Positions 17,256 to 26,389 of a stretch of 33,510 nt of DNA are shown here, piece after piece (positions within the stretch are counted from its first letter, which is position 1; each line of letters opens with the position of its first letter). This DNA is from Sulfurospirillum sp. (lineage in GTDB: Bacteria; Campylobacterota; Campylobacteria; Campylobacterales; Sulfurospirillaceae): the NCBI GenBank assembly GCA_026988125.1, contig JALSLU010000151.1, positions 1 through 33,510 on the forward strand. The letters run 5' to 3'. The notes below the pieces were generated by a model, which had not been told where the DNA came from, did no database searches, and saw only the letters and a list, made by a program, of their open reading frames with translations. A program made the position numbers and the translations under genes.

Positions 17256-18377
17256 TCAATTTCTTCTTCTGTACTCCTCATAGCCAAGCTCCCTAACAAG
17301 CTCAACCCTTCCATCGCTCATAAGAAGCCTCAAGTCTGGAAGTTTTATGCCGTTGAAAGTTGTGTTTTTTACTATGGTGTAGTGGATTTGGTCTTTAAAA
17401 ACAACCACATCTCCAACTTTTAAGGGTGTATCAAAACTATAATCCCCCATTATATCTCCAGCCAAGCAGGTGTTGCCTGTTAGTCTATAGGTGAATTTTT
17501 TCTCATTTGGCATCCCAGCACCCCTAACCTCAGCTCTATAGGGCATAGCTAGAGTATCTGGCATATGGGCTTCGGCTGAGCTGTCTAAAATGGCGATTTT
17601 CATTCCATTGTCTATGATATCTAAAACTGTGGTATAAAGGTCCCCGCACTGCCAACCAACTGCCTCTCCCGGCTCTAGATAGACTTCAACCCCATATCTC
17701 TTCTTAAAATCTCTTACCAATTCTATAAGCTTTTTAACATCATAGCCCTGTTTGGTTATGTGATGACCTCCGCCAAAATTGACCCACTTCATTTTAGAAA
17801 TAAACTCTCCAAAATTTTTCTCAAAGCCTTCTAAAACCATCTCCAAAGCATCTGCGTCTTGCTCACAGAGTGCGTGAAAATGAAGCCCTTCAACCCCTTT
17901 GAGTTGATCTGGCTCAAAGTTTGCTCTTGTAACTCCAAGTCTACTGTAAACTCCACAAGGATTATACAAATCAACCGGACTACTTGAAACTTCAGGATTT
18001 ACTCTTATGCCAACACTTCCCTTTACTCTGCTTTTAAATTTTCTTAGCTGTTCAAATGAATTAAAAACTATATGGTGTGAGAGGTTTGAAATCTCTTCAA
18101 ACTCATCCTTCTTAAAAGCTGGTGAGTAGGTGTGAATCTCACCCTTTTGTTTACAAAAATACTCCTTAGCATACTTTGCTTCATGTAAACCACTACATGT
18201 GCAGCCATCCAAATACTCACTAACTATGCTAGCAACCCCACTAAAAGCAAACCCCTTTAGTGCCAACAAAACCTTTGCTCCACTCTCTTTTTTTACATGC
18301 TCCAAAAGCTCAAGGTTTTTTCTAAGTAGCCTCTCTTCGCATAAGTAGTATGGTGTTTTAAACTCTTTTAAACTCAA
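17256..18377 (-). CDS. nspC: Carboxynorspermidine/carboxyspermidine decarboxylase
   Basis: A 373-residue PLP decarboxylase of the alanine racemase/group IV fold. LALKGFA places Lys41 as the PLP lysine; NFGGGHHITK is the phosphate-binding glycine loop; CSGLHEAKYAK, GIRVNPEVSS and LEPGEAVGW are NspC marks. It decarboxylates carboxyspermidine or carboxynorspermidine, the last step of the SAM-independent spermidine route. In Campylobacter jejuni this pathway makes spermidine from putrescine and aspartate semialdehyde. The start overlaps the stop of the upstream short-chain dehydrogenase by four bases. The dehydrogenase of the same pathway lies two genes upstream. Confidence 0.95.
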   Translation of the reverse strand: MSLKEFKTPYYLCEERLLRKNLELLEHVKKESGAKVLLALKGFAFSGVASIVSEYLDGCTCSGLHEAKYAKEYFCKQKGEIHTYSPAFKKDEFEEISNLSHHIVFNSFEQLRKFKSRVKGSVGIRVNPEVSSSPVDLYNPCGVYSRLGVTRANFEPDQLKGVEGLHFHALCEQDADALEMVLEGFEKNFGEFISKMKWVNFGGGHHITKQGYDVKKLIELVRDFKKRYGVEVYLEPGEAVGWQCGDLYTTVLDIIDNGMKIAILDSSAEAHMPDTLAMPYRAEVRGAGMPNEKKFTYRLTGNTCLAGDIMGDYSFDTPLKVGDVVVFKDQIHYTIVKNTTFNGIKLPDLRLLMSDGRVELVRELGYEEYRRRN

Positions 18378-19192
18378 TCTACCCTCCCCAAGATATTATC
18401 TAACACCTTTGTTGGCAGTACTCTTTTGAAAAACCAAAAGAGCTTTGTTGGAGTTGTAACTCTATATCTGGCTTTTGGATTTTTAGCGCTAATAGATTTT
18501 AAAAGAGCATCATAGACTGCATCTTCATTTAGCTCAAAAGGAGTCTTGCTTTTGCTTTCTAATCTTTTTAGTGTATTTTTATATGCCTCTATGTGTGCTG
18601 ACTCTTCCCACTTTATATTTTGTAAAAACTTTTTTAGTGCATTGTCTCTAAACCTACTTTTTATAGGACCTGGTTCAATCAAAACTACATCAATCCCGCT
18701 TCCTTTTAGCTCTAGTCTCAAGGTGTCACAAATCCCCTCTATAGCATACTTGCTTGAGTTGTATGCCCCTCTATACTTCATAGACACAAATCCAAGAACA
18801 GAGGAGTTAAAAACAAGCCTTCCAAAGCCACTTTTTCTCATAATTGGAATGACCAAATTAGTTAACTCCACCCAGCCAAATACATTTGTCTCAAATTGCT
18901 CCCTTAAAACATCTCTACTTAAATCCTCTATGGCTCCTGGCTGTCCGTAGGCTCCATTGTTAAAAAGCACATCAATTTTACCACCGTCTCTGCTTTTTGC
19001 CCACTCAAACCCATCTTTTATGCTTTGTGAGGAGTTCAAGTCTAAAACATATGCTTCTAAACCCTCACTCTTCAATCGCTCTACATCTTTTTTCTCTCTA
19101 CATGTAGCTAGGACTTTATGACCCTCTTTGTGAAGCTCCTTTGCACAAAAATAGCCAATTCCACTAGAGCATCCTGTGATTAAAATAGTCAT
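18374..19192 (-). CDS. Short-chain dehydrogenase/reductase, YbbO-like
   Basis: A 272-residue classical SDR. The N-terminus has the cofactor motif TGCSSGIG (7-13 region), the usual NNAG reads FNNGAYG (77-83), serines 130-131 precede the active site, and Tyr144/Lys148 form YNSSK. LIEPGPIKSRF and the C-terminal RYRVTTPTK and RVLPTKVLDNIL closely follow E. coli YbbO, an NADP-dependent aldehyde reductase. It is overlapped by four bases on each side within the rdgB-polyamine operon. A role in disposing of aldehydes related to the pathway is possible but unproved. Confidence 0.88.
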   Translation of the reverse strand: MTILITGCSSGIGYFCAKELHKEGHKVLATCREKKDVERLKSEGLEAYVLDLNSSQSIKDGFEWAKSRDGGKIDVLFNNGAYGQPGAIEDLSRDVLREQFETNVFGWVELTNLVIPIMRKSGFGRLVFNSSVLGFVSMKYRGAYNSSKYAIEGICDTLRLELKGSGIDVVLIEPGPIKSRFRDNALKKFLQNIKWEESAHIEAYKNTLKRLESKSKTPFELNEDAVYDALLKSISAKNPKARYRVTTPTKLFWFFKRVLPTKVLDNILGRVD

Positions 19193-20403
19193 TTTACTTC
19201 AAAACTCTCACTAGGCTCCATCTCTATAATTTCCCAAGGGAGCCCCTGCTTGTTTAGCTCCTCCATAAAAGGCTTTGCATCAAACTGCTCCATGTTAAAA
19301 ACTCCCTTGCCACTCCACTTGCCCTCAAGTATGAGCTTTGAGCCAATCATCGCTGGAACTCCTGTTGTGTAGCTTACTGCTTGAGCTTTTGTCTCTTTGT
19401 AGCAAGCCTCATGGTCACAAACATTGTAGATATAAACCTTTTTTGCTTTACCGTCTTTTAGTCCACTTATAACGCAACCTATGTTTGTTTTTCCCTTTGT
19501 GCGGGGACCTAGAGTTGCTGGGTCTGGAAGGAGTGTTTTTAAAAACTCAATTGGAACAATCTTTGTCCCATTATGCTCAACTGGTTCAATTCCAAGCATC
19601 CCGACATTTTCTAAACACTTCATATGAGTAAGATAGCTCTCTCCAAAGGTCATAAAAAACCTAATCCTCTTTAGCCCCTTTATATTTTTTACTAAACTCT
19701 CCATCTCTTCATGGTAAAGAAGGTAGCTATCTTTTGGACCAACCTTAGGATAGTTCCAAACCATCTTTATCTCCATAGGCTCAGTCTCTATCCATTTACC
19801 ATCTTCCCAATACCTCCCCTTTGCACTCACCTCTCTTAGGTTTATCTCGGGGTTAAAGTTTGTAGCAAAAGCGTATCCGTGATCTCCTGCATTACAATCT
19901 AGGATATCTATGTAGTTAATCTCATCAAAAAGATACTGCTGGGCATAGGCACAAAAGACATTTGTAACTCCTGGGTCAAACCCACTCCCAAGAAGCGCCA
20001 TAACTCCTGCTTTTTTAAAATCTTCATCCCTTTGCCACTGTAACTTGTACTCAAACTTAGCCTCATCCGGATGCTCATAGTTTGCGGTATCTACATAATG
20101 AACCTTGCAAGCCGAACATGCATCCATAATTGTTAAATCCTGATAGGGCAAAGCTACATTTAAAACCAAATCTGGCTCAACCCTCCCTATAAGCTCTACT
20201 AGCTCCTCTACATTGTCAGCATCTACTTTTGCTGTATCAATCTTTATGCCAAGCTCATCTTCTATCTCTTTGGCAATCAAATCACATTTTGATTTAGTTC
20301 TACTTGCTAAAGTTATGCTTGTAAACACTTCGCTATTCATAGCACACTTTTTTGTTGCAACTCTACTAACTCCACCTGCTCCGATTATCAAAATTTTACT
20401 CAT
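19189..20403 (-). CDS. Carboxynorspermidine/carboxyspermidine dehydrogenase (synthase)
   Basis: A 404-residue saccharopine-dehydrogenase-like enzyme. The Rossmann motif [15 protein letters not shown] opens the protein; [21 protein letters not shown] and [20 protein letters not shown] mark the carboxynorspermidine synthase group rather than lysine saccharopine enzymes. It condenses aspartate semialdehyde with putrescine (or diaminopropane) and reduces the Schiff base with NADPH. The decarboxylase lies in the same operon. Overlap with rdgB upstream is four bases (ATGA type). Confidence 0.94.
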   Translation of the reverse strand: MSKILIIGAGGVSRVATKKCAMNSEVFTSITLASRTKSKCDLIAKEIEDELGIKIDTAKVDADNVEELVELIGRVEPDLVLNVALPYQDLTIMDACSACKVHYVDTANYEHPDEAKFEYKLQWQRDEDFKKAGVMALLGSGFDPGVTNVFCAYAQQYLFDEINYIDILDCNAGDHGYAFATNFNPEINLREVSAKGRYWEDGKWIETEPMEIKMVWNYPKVGPKDSYLLYHEEMESLVKNIKGLKRIRFFMTFGESYLTHMKCLENVGMLGIEPVEHNGTKIVPIEFLKTLLPDPATLGPRTKGKTNIGCVISGLKDGKAKKVYIYNVCDHEACYKETKAQAVSYTTGVPAMIGSKLILEGKWSGKGVFNMEQFDAKPFMEELNKQGLPWEIIEMEPSESFEVK

Positions 20404-20993
20404 TTATTTAGCCCCTTTAACAGAATTTTAGCTAACCTTAATGCCTTTGAGCGATGAGATAGCTCCTTTTTTATGCTTTCACTCAACTCACCTAAAGTTT
20501 TATCGTATCCTAAAGGCACAAAGATTGGGTCATACCCAAATCCATTGTTGCCTCTTTTTTCGTCTATAACACTCCCATGCATCCAGCCATGAACGCTTTG
20601 CTCTCTTCCTTTGTAAATTATCGCCAAAGCTGCGGTGTAGTATGCTGGTGAACTCTTAAGGCCTAGCTTTTTTAGATTTTCAATCAGCTTTTGCAGATTC
20701 TCTTCAGAAGTTGCACCAGCTCCGGCATATCTTGCGCTAAAAACTCCAGGCTCACCGCCTAGTGCTTCAACACTTATGCCGCTGTCATCACTTAAAACTA
20801 TAGCATCTTTGTCATTCAAGGCATCATAGACTGCTCTAGCTTTTAAAAGAGCATTGCCTTTAAAGGTGCTAGCATCCTCTACTATCTCAAAAGGCTCAAT
20901 CAACTCTCCATAGCTATAAACCTCAAAGTCATCCATTAGCTCTTTTAGCTCTTTTAGTTTGCCTTTATTTGAACTAGCTAGTACAATTTTCAT
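20400..20993 (-). CDS. rdgB: XTP/dITP pyrophosphatase (RdgB/HAM1)
   Basis: A 197-residue house-cleaning nucleotide hydrolase that removes dITP and XTP. Motifs: [11 protein letters not shown] at the start (nucleotide-binding loop), [25 protein letters not shown] in the middle, NGFGYDPIF and SHRSKAL near the end. It leads the four-gene minus-strand operon, with ribosome site AGAGG seven or so bases before its ATG. The only gap upstream is the hairpin-rich region at 21000-21295, where its promoter must lie; TAAAAT on the minus strand near 21020 is a weak -10 candidate. Confidence 0.95.
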   Translation of the reverse strand: MKIVLASSNKGKLKELKELMDDFEVYSYGELIEPFEIVEDASTFKGNALLKARAVYDALNDKDAIVLSDDSGISVEALGGEPGVFSARYAGAGATSEENLQKLIENLKKLGLKSSPAYYTAALAIIYKGREQSVHGWMHGSVIDEKRGNNGFGYDPIFVPLGYDKTLGELSESIKKELSHRSKALRLAKILLKGLNK

Positions 20994-21053
20994 AATTCAC
21001 ACCTCTTTTGGGGGTATTTTATCATTTTTTTAGTAAAAAAGCAGTAACTGTAT

Positions 21054-21229
21054 CGGTAAGTACCAGATAAGTTTTGGTGAGGAAAAAGCACTCAATCCGC
21101 AAGGACGCAAGAGGCAGTGATTTTAGAAATTTCTTGCCTCCGTAAGGCAAAATGCACCTTAGCTGATAAAAAGTACGCAATATCAGTTAAAAAGCAAATG
21201 TAAGCCTGAGGAGAGGGTACTTGCATTTG
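21054..21229 (+). ncRNA. Candidate structured RNA, family unknown
   Basis: The 302-bp gap 20994-21295 has no gene but many pairings: GGTG/CACC (21076-21079 with 21155-21158) enclosing CACT/AGTG (21089-21092 with 21116-21119) and TCC-GCAA-GGA (21096-21105, a GNRA loop on the plus strand); TTGCCT/AGGCAA (21134-21150) competing with GAGGCA/TGCCTC; CTGATA/TATCAG (21163-21186); CAAATGTAAG/CTTGCATTTG (21195-21229). The 5' segment 21055-21064 can also pair with 21216-21224 to close the domain. GGACGCAA after a GNRA hairpin recalls c-di-GMP-I riboswitches, but other invariant parts are missing. Strand, promoter and function are unproved. Confidence 0.45.
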
Positions 21230-21295
21230 TATTTTATAGGTATTCGAAAGTATCGAGTATAAATATTATAAAACTTAGAAGCTACTTTTAGATAC

Positions 21296-21772
21296 TCAAA
21301 TTTTTATAGATTTTATTTTTTTTACTACTGAAGCTATAAAACTCATATTGATACCTAAAATTTTATCCTTTACTTTTGATTGTCTGTTTTGTTTCAAATA
21401 GTCAAAAACATCTTTATTGCCAAATATTGCAGCATAAACCATCGCATTGTCTGTAATTTTGGCTCCATTTTCAACAAGAAGTTGAACTATTTTTAAGTTA
21501 CCTTTAAAGCATACCCCTTCAAGAGGGGTTTGCCCCCTCGAATTTACTCTATCTAAATCAGCACCATTTAAAATCAACATTTTGGATGTCTTATAGTGTC
21601 CGTTATATGTTGATAACATCAATAGCGAATCATTTTTAAATGTCGATAGATTAACACTTAAGCCATGCTTTATCATCTTTTCAAGCTCAACACAATTTCC
21701 CTCTCTAGCAAAGTCTAGTGCTATCTCTTGAAGTTCTGAGTATCTTTGCTCTTCCTCTTTTGAAATTTCCAT
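21296..21772 (-). CDS. Ankyrin-repeat protein, catalase partner
   Basis: A 158-residue protein with ankyrin repeats over about residues 30-135 (NDSLLMLSTYNGHYKTSKMLILNGADLD, then RGQTPLEGVCFKGNLKIVQLLVENGAKI pattern). It has no signal peptide and starts one base after the catalase stop, so the pair is co-transcribed. In Campylobacter jejuni the equivalent gene Cj1386 binds haemin and helps load catalase KatA, and in Helicobacter pylori the neighbour KapA affects catalase. The same role is likely here by synteny and fold. Haem-contact residues cannot be assigned from sequence alone. Confidence 0.9.
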   Translation of the reverse strand: MEISKEEEQRYSELQEIALDFAREGNCVELEKMIKHGLSVNLSTFKNDSLLMLSTYNGHYKTSKMLILNGADLDRVNSRGQTPLEGVCFKGNLKIVQLLVENGAKITDNAMVYAAIFGNKDVFDYLKQNRQSKVKDKILGINMSFIASVVKKIKSIKI

Positions 21773-21773
21773 T

Positions 21774-23201
21774 TTACTTCAATGCCTCTTTAACACCGCT
21801 AGCATAGTCATTAGAGATTTGTTCAAACAAAGAGAGTTGCCTTTGAATTATCTCTTCGGGAACCCCTTGCATTGCTTCAGCAATGTTTGAAAAGAGTTGT
21901 TCTTTTTGAACTTCACTCATAAGGTTAAACAAATCTCTTGCTTGATAAAAGTGATCATTGTCTATATTTCTATCATATCTATAAGCATCTCCTTCAAGTG
22001 CTAAAGCTGGCTCCATATATCTTGGGTCCTCTTTTGGTCCCCCAAAACTATTTGGCTCATATATAAGATTTGCCATTTTGTCAATATCTTCAAAATTCAT
22101 TGCCCCATCTTTATGGTATGTATTTACCTCGACTAAAGGTCTATTGATAGGTAGAGCTTCATAATGTGTTCCTACTCTATATCTTTGAGCATCAGGGTAT
22201 GCAAAGCCTCTTGCTAAAAGCATTCTATCAGGCGATAAACCAATGCCTGGAACTAAGTTTGATGGAGAAAAAGAGGCTTGCTCTACTTCATTAAAGTAGT
22301 TGTTTGGATTTCTATTAAGCTCTAAAACGCCAACATCTATAAGAGGATAATCTTTTTGTGACCAAACTTTTGTCAAATCAAATGGATTGTCTTTATGTTT
22401 TTTAGCCTCATCTTCACTCATGACTTGAATCTTTAAATCCCACCTAGGAAAGTTTTTATTTTCAATAGCCTCAAACAGATCTTTTTGTGAACTTTCTCTA
22501 TCTTTTGCTATAACCATAGAAGCCTCTTCGTTGGTCATATTTTTAATACCTTGTTGAGTTTTAAAATGAAATTTAACCCAAGTCCTTTTATTTTCATCAT
22601 TTATAAATGAATAGGTATGAGATCCGAAACCATGCATATGCCTATAACTATAAGGCAAACCTCTATCAGAAAAAAGTATGGTTATTTGGTGTAAACTCTC
22701 AGGAGTTAGTGACCAAAAATCCCACATTGCAGTTGGATTTCTCATATTTGTTCTTGGATCTCTTTTTTGAGTATGTGCAAAATCTGGAAATTTATAAGGA
22801 TCTGCTACAAAAAAGATCGGGGTATTGTTTCCAACTAAATCCCAATTTCCCTCTTGAGTGTAAAATTTTACTGCAAAACCCCTTACATCTCTCTCTGCAT
22901 CCGCAGCTCCCCTCTCACCAGCAACTGTTGAGAATCTTAAAAATAGTGGTGTTTTTTTACCAACTTCACTAAACATTTCTGCTTTTGTATATTTGGTGAT
23001 GTCGTTAGTAATAATCAAAACCCCATGAGCTCCAGAACCTTTGGCATGCATTGTTCTCTCAGGGATTCTCTCTCTGTTTTGATGAGCTAATTTTTCCAAC
23101 AAGTAGTAATCTTGCATAAGCAATGGTCCTCTTTTTCCTGCTGTCAACGCGTCTTGGTTGTTTCCTACCGGCTCTCCAGATGTAGTAGTCAATGTTTTCA
23201 T
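21774..23201 (-). CDS. katA: Haem catalase KatA
   Basis: A 475-residue monofunctional small-subunit (clade 3) catalase that dismutates hydrogen peroxide. His52 in [12 protein letters not shown] is the distal catalytic His, the [12 protein letters not shown] stretch is conserved, and the distal Asn lies in the [11 protein letters not shown] region. [14 protein letters not shown] holds the proximal haem-ligand Tyr. No signal peptide, so probably cytoplasmic. The ribosome site AAGGAT precedes the ATG. Upstream, TTATGAT near 23222-23229 (minus strand) is only half of a PerR-like box, so PerR control is possible but weakly supported. The ankyrin gene follows by one base. Confidence 0.97.
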   Translation of the reverse strand: MKTLTTTSGEPVGNNQDALTAGKRGPLLMQDYYLLEKLAHQNRERIPERTMHAKGSGAHGVLIITNDITKYTKAEMFSEVGKKTPLFLRFSTVAGERGAADAERDVRGFAVKFYTQEGNWDLVGNNTPIFFVADPYKFPDFAHTQKRDPRTNMRNPTAMWDFWSLTPESLHQITILFSDRGLPYSYRHMHGFGSHTYSFINDENKRTWVKFHFKTQQGIKNMTNEEASMVIAKDRESSQKDLFEAIENKNFPRWDLKIQVMSEDEAKKHKDNPFDLTKVWSQKDYPLIDVGVLELNRNPNNYFNEVEQASFSPSNLVPGIGLSPDRMLLARGFAYPDAQRYRVGTHYEALPINRPLVEVNTYHKDGAMNFEDIDKMANLIYEPNSFGGPKEDPRYMEPALALEGDAYRYDRNIDNDHFYQARDLFNLMSEVQKEQLFSNIAEAMQGVPEEIIQRQLSLFEQISNDYASGVKEALK

Positions 23202-23388
23202 AATTTATCCTTTTAAATACTTATCATAATGGTACAAGAATATAACTTAAAAGCAAATTATTTTTAAATAGTATATTTTTGTATTTAATATATTTTAGTT
23301 TATTTATTGTTGAACTTAGGAATTTTTTATCAATTAAATTATGGCACCGCTAAAGTTGTTAAATCAGCATTACATAATAGAATTTTTT

Positions 23389-23553
23389 AACCCAAATTAT
23401 GAAATAGGATTTGCTAAAGTAGTGCTTATAGCCTAGTTTAGGGTGTTTGTAAAAAATTTGAGCTTAACAAAAGGCTAGGCGATGATTTTTTACAAATGCC
23501 ATAGGCTAGGTGATAAGTGCTAATTTAGTGAATCCTATTGCATAATTTGGGTT
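23389..23553 (+). repeat. 165-bp imperfect hairpin element, likely RNA on plus strand
   Basis: Two 69-nt arms (23389-23457 and 23485-23553) flank a 27-nt loop. The arms differ at 13 positions. Read as plus-strand RNA, nine differences are G-U wobbles, often in tandem, and four are G-A mismatches; none is an A-C or pyrimidine mismatch. On the minus strand the same sites would be A-C and U-C clashes. This strand bias suggests a transcribed RNA on the plus strand, opposite to katA and the peroxiredoxin gene. No ORF and no convincing promoter were found. A decayed miniature transposable element is the main alternative. Confidence 0.75.
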
Positions 23554-23680
23554 TAAGTGCAAACTATTGCAAAATAAAATTAAAAAGAGCAATTGTCCAA
23601 GATAATTATCTTAAAAAAAACAAGTAGTAAAAAAGTTAGACTAAATAAGGAGTATTTCTAAAATGAGGTAGAAATGAAGT
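23554..23680. other. AT-rich spacer with a 14-bp palindrome
   Basis: This is the rest of the 507-bp gap between katA and the peroxiredoxin gene. It has no ORF of note. AAGATAATTATCTT at 23599-23612 is a perfect palindrome flanked by eight A residues; its GATAATTATC core is the kind of site a Fur/PerR-type dimer could use, but it lies about 400 bp from the katA start. The part of the gap at 23202-23388 contains the katA promoter region and nothing else I can name. Confidence 0.3.
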
Positions 23681-23699
23681 TAGGGGCATCAAGCCCCTA
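23681..23699 (-). terminator. Probable terminator of the peroxiredoxin gene
   Basis: TAGGGGC-ATCAA-GCCCCTA is a perfect 7-bp GC-rich stem nine bases past the peroxiredoxin stop. On the minus strand the following bases are only moderately T-rich (TAACTTCATTTCT); on the plus strand a run of six T follows (TATGATATTTTTT), so it could stop transcription from either side, including any RNA from the 23389 element. Confidence 0.7.
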
Positions 23700-23708
23700 T
23701 GATATTTT

Positions 23709-24305
23709 TTAAAGCTCTTCAGCATGCTTTGCTAAGTACTCAGCAACCCCTTGTGAGTCAGCTTTCATACCTTCATCACCCTTTTGCCATCCCGCAGGGC
23801 AAACTTCTCCATGCTCATCAGTAAACTGCTGTGCATCAATCATTCTTAGCATTTCATCAACATTTCTACCAAGTGGCAAATCATTTATAACCGCATGTCT
23901 AATGATTCCTTTGTTATCAATTAAGAATGAACCTCTAAGTGCTACGGCATTATTTAAAAGAACATCGTAAGAACGAGCTATATCCTTTGTCAAATCCGCA
24001 ACTAATGGGAAATTAATTCTTCCGATTCCACCTTTTTCTACTGGGGTCTCTCTCCATGCAAAGTGAGAAAATTGTGAGTCTACCGAAACACCAATAACAT
24101 TCACCCCGCGCTTTTGAAACTCGTCATATCTGTGAGAAAAAGCTATAATCTCTGATGGACAAACAAATGTAAAATCAAGTGGATAAAAGAAAACTACTGT
24201 TCCTTTTTCTCCATAATTCTCACTTAGAGTAAAATTCTCAACAATCTGACCATCCGCTAAAACTGCAGTTGCAGTAAAATCTGGAGCTGGGTTTGTAACT
24301 AACAT
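23709..24305 (-). CDS. 2-Cys peroxiredoxin (AhpC/Prx1 type)
   Basis: A 198-residue typical 2-Cys peroxiredoxin that reduces hydrogen peroxide and organic peroxides. Peroxidatic Cys49 lies in PLDFTFVCPSE and resolving Cys169 in HGEVCPAGW. WRETP and the GGIG insert are present, and the C-terminal extension has YLAKH in place of the usual YF motif, features linked to sensitivity to over-oxidation. Ribosome site AAAGGAT. It is called AhpC or TsaA in relatives; which reductant it uses is not shown, as no ahpF is nearby. It is monocistronic, with a hairpin terminator after it. Confidence 0.95.
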   Translation of the reverse strand: MLVTNPAPDFTATAVLADGQIVENFTLSENYGEKGTVVFFYPLDFTFVCPSEIIAFSHRYDEFQKRGVNVIGVSVDSQFSHFAWRETPVEKGGIGRINFPLVADLTKDIARSYDVLLNNAVALRGSFLIDNKGIIRHAVINDLPLGRNVDEMLRMIDAQQFTDEHGEVCPAGWQKGDEGMKADSQGVAEYLAKHAEEL

Positions 24306-24342
24306 ACATTATCCTTTAATTAGTAAATTTTATTAACAAGGA

Positions 24343-24366
24343 ATTATACACAATAAAACATTATAA
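24343..24366 (-). promoter_or_regulatory. Candidate peroxiredoxin promoter
   Basis: On the minus strand a TATAAT box (24343-24348) lies about 37 bases before the gene's ATG, preceded by a TTATAAT sequence near 24361-24366. The second could be half of a PerR/Fur-type box, but the other half is poor. No clear -35 box is seen, as is usual for housekeeping promoters in Campylobacterota. Confidence 0.4.
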
Positions 24367-24399
24367 TTAGTTTAAACCAACTATTTGATGTCACTTTCT

Positions 24400-26379
24400 T
24401 CATGTTTTAAACTCATCCAATTTGTTTTTTAAATTTTCAGTCATTTTGCTCATATGCTCTGCAGCATTTGCAATCTCTTCTACGCTTCTAGCATTCTGTG
24501 CTGAATATTCGTTGATTTTAGAAATTTGCTCTGCAATCTCATTAATATCTCTTTGAGTTGTCTCATAACCCTTTGTAGCCACAGTTGATGTTACAGTTGC
24601 AGCTATATTTATAACTTCTGCCATAGACTCAATATTTTCTTCTACTTCAGTTGTTGATTCACTTAAAAGCTCAATCCTTTTAGAGTTTTTATTCATCTGC
24701 TCACTAGCATCCATTATGGACTGTACTATAACATTAATCGTAGCATTAATTTCAACCAAACTTTTTTGTGTTCTCTCAGCCAATTTTCTAACCTCATCGG
24801 CAACAACTGCAAACCCTCTTCCATGCTCCCCTGCTCTAGCTGCTTCAATTGCAGCATTGAGTGCTAAAAGATTTGTTTGATCTGCAATATCGCTTATAAC
24901 CGTAAGAACCTCTTTAACCTGCTCAGCATCACTACTTAACTGCTGAATTTTATGTGCCAATTCTACCTCAACTGAGGCACTATCTTGAATCTCATTTGTA
25001 AGTTGAATTATCTTTTCATTTGTCTCTTTCATTTTATTATTTACTTTTTCCAATTCAGCTTTTGCTTTTTTAGCATCTTCAACTGAATTTACAAGTTTTT
25101 GTTGTATCTCATTTGCTTTTTGATTTGCTGACTCAGTTGCACTTGAGCTATCCTCTACAAGTTTGCCTACTTCAAGAGAGGTCGAAGAAAGCTCATGTGC
25201 TATAGAGGAGTTTTCATTAGATAGATGCTTAGCCTCACTAATTATATCTCTAACCTTGTCTATGAAGTTATTTACCTCTACACTTGCATGTGCTATCTCG
25301 TCATCTCCGACGACTTCCAATTTTCTAGTTAAATCACCATCTCCGCTAGAGAGATTTTTTGTTCTTCTTATAAGGCTATTTAGCGGATCTGCAATAAATT
25401 TTTTTGATACCAGCCAAGTTATAATCATTATTACAAGTGTTATAATGACTGATGCTATGATTAAATTTTTTTGTAAAATATCATTTGCCTTAGTAAAGTC
25501 TTTTAACTCTGCTTCAGCTACAATTATCCAATTCCATTTTGGATAATATTTAAAAGAAACCTCTTTTTTGACTCCATTTTCTTTATACTCAATATAGCCA
25601 TTTCTCTTTTGTAAAATTTGCTCACCGATTGAATCCTCAACATGCTTTCTTGCTTTTGTTTTATGAATTATATACTTTTTAGTTTTTGTGCTTATTGTGT
25701 AAAAAAATCCATGCTCACCTATTTTCATGCTATTTATCTTTTTTTCTAAAGCTTCTAAGCCTTTGGTAAAGTCATACCCTATAAAAAGTATACCTATGAT
25801 ATTTTCATCGGTATCTAAAATTGGAGAGTAGACAGTTACATAATCTTTCCCAAATAATCTTGCATTACCTATGTAGGTTTTTTTATTCATTATCGGCTCA
25901 TATGCAGGACTCTTTTTACCCAAATAAGTTCCCATAGCCCTGGAGCCATCCTCTTTCAATAAAGAGGTAGAAACCCTTACAAAATCATCACCATCTCTTG
26001 CAAAAACTGTTGCTATATCCCCAGTAAGCTTTTTGAATCTCTCAACTTCACCAAATCTATTGTTTATCTGTTTTCCTCCACTTGTCAACAAAGGAGTTTC
26101 AACACCATTGACATCTATCTTCACCTCTGGATCAATATAGAAACTTTTAAAATTTTCTTTAAATACACTATAAAGCTTTATAACACTATTTTCAAGAGCA
26201 CTATTGTAAGTATCAATAGTGTGAATCATTCTAATAACACCATTTTCTAAATCTTTATGTGCCTCTTTTTCAATATAATTGCTCAAGTAGTTACCAATGT
26301 AGGTAATAAGTCCCACCATCGATAGAACTACAACCAAAACTTGTATTATCGTAACTTTCTTTGCTATTGACTTAAACAT
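24400..26379 (-). CDS. Methyl-accepting chemotaxis protein with Cache sensor
   Basis: A 659-residue chemoreceptor. Membrane segments at about 9-31 and 305-327 enclose a roughly 270-residue periplasmic sensor of the Cache_3/Cache_2 type ([36 protein letters not shown] and [14 protein letters not shown] are typical of the Cache half). A HAMP domain follows ([24 protein letters not shown]), then the long coiled-coil signalling domain whose tip is [23 protein letters not shown], the CheA/CheW contact. There is no C-terminal CheR-docking pentapeptide. The ligand is unknown; Cache receptors often bind small acids or amino acids. Ribosome site AAGGAGA. Confidence 0.95.
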   Translation of the reverse strand: MFKSIAKKVTIIQVLVVVLSMVGLITYIGNYLSNYIEKEAHKDLENGVIRMIHTIDTYNSALENSVIKLYSVFKENFKSFYIDPEVKIDVNGVETPLLTSGGKQINNRFGEVERFKKLTGDIATVFARDGDDFVRVSTSLLKEDGSRAMGTYLGKKSPAYEPIMNKKTYIGNARLFGKDYVTVYSPILDTDENIIGILFIGYDFTKGLEALEKKINSMKIGEHGFFYTISTKTKKYIIHKTKARKHVEDSIGEQILQKRNGYIEYKENGVKKEVSFKYYPKWNWIIVAEAELKDFTKANDILQKNLIIASVIITLVIMIITWLVSKKFIADPLNSLIRRTKNLSSGDGDLTRKLEVVGDDEIAHASVEVNNFIDKVRDIISEAKHLSNENSSIAHELSSTSLEVGKLVEDSSSATESANQKANEIQQKLVNSVEDAKKAKAELEKVNNKMKETNEKIIQLTNEIQDSASVEVELAHKIQQLSSDAEQVKEVLTVISDIADQTNLLALNAAIEAARAGEHGRGFAVVADEVRKLAERTQKSLVEINATINVIVQSIMDASEQMNKNSKRIELLSESTTEVEENIESMAEVINIAATVTSTVATKGYETTQRDINEIAEQISKINEYSAQNARSVEEIANAAEHMSKMTENLKNKLDEFKT

Positions 26380-26389
26380 CCATTCTCCT

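Noticed and set aside
21071-21160. c-di-GMP-I riboswitch.
   Set aside because: Only the GNRA hairpin followed by GGACGCAA fits. The GGCAAA strand and the tetraloop-receptor stem are absent and no plus-strand gene follows, so I list it as an unknown structure.
20994-21295. tmRNA, RNase P RNA, SRP RNA or a selC tRNA in the hairpin-rich gap.
   Set aside because: None of their conserved sequences (tRNA-like acceptor and T arm, the GAGGAAAGTCC block, or the SRP GGAAGCA loop) is present.
22607-22972. A 121-codon plus-strand frame inside katA, and similar long frames opposite selA, the helicase gene and others.
   Set aside because: They are shadows of strongly recognised genes, with no ribosome sites or family signatures of their own.
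23202-23240. PerR box in front of katA.
   Set aside because: Only one half (TTATGAT) resembles the consensus; the second half is poor, so it is mentioned only as a possibility.
23342-23362. TGGCAC at 23342 as a sigma-54 promoter.
   Set aside because: The matching TTGC element at the required spacing is missing.
23709-24305. Selenocysteine-containing peroxiredoxin, prompted by selA/selB nearby.
   Set aside because: Both active-site positions are ordinary cysteine codons and the frame has no internal UGA.
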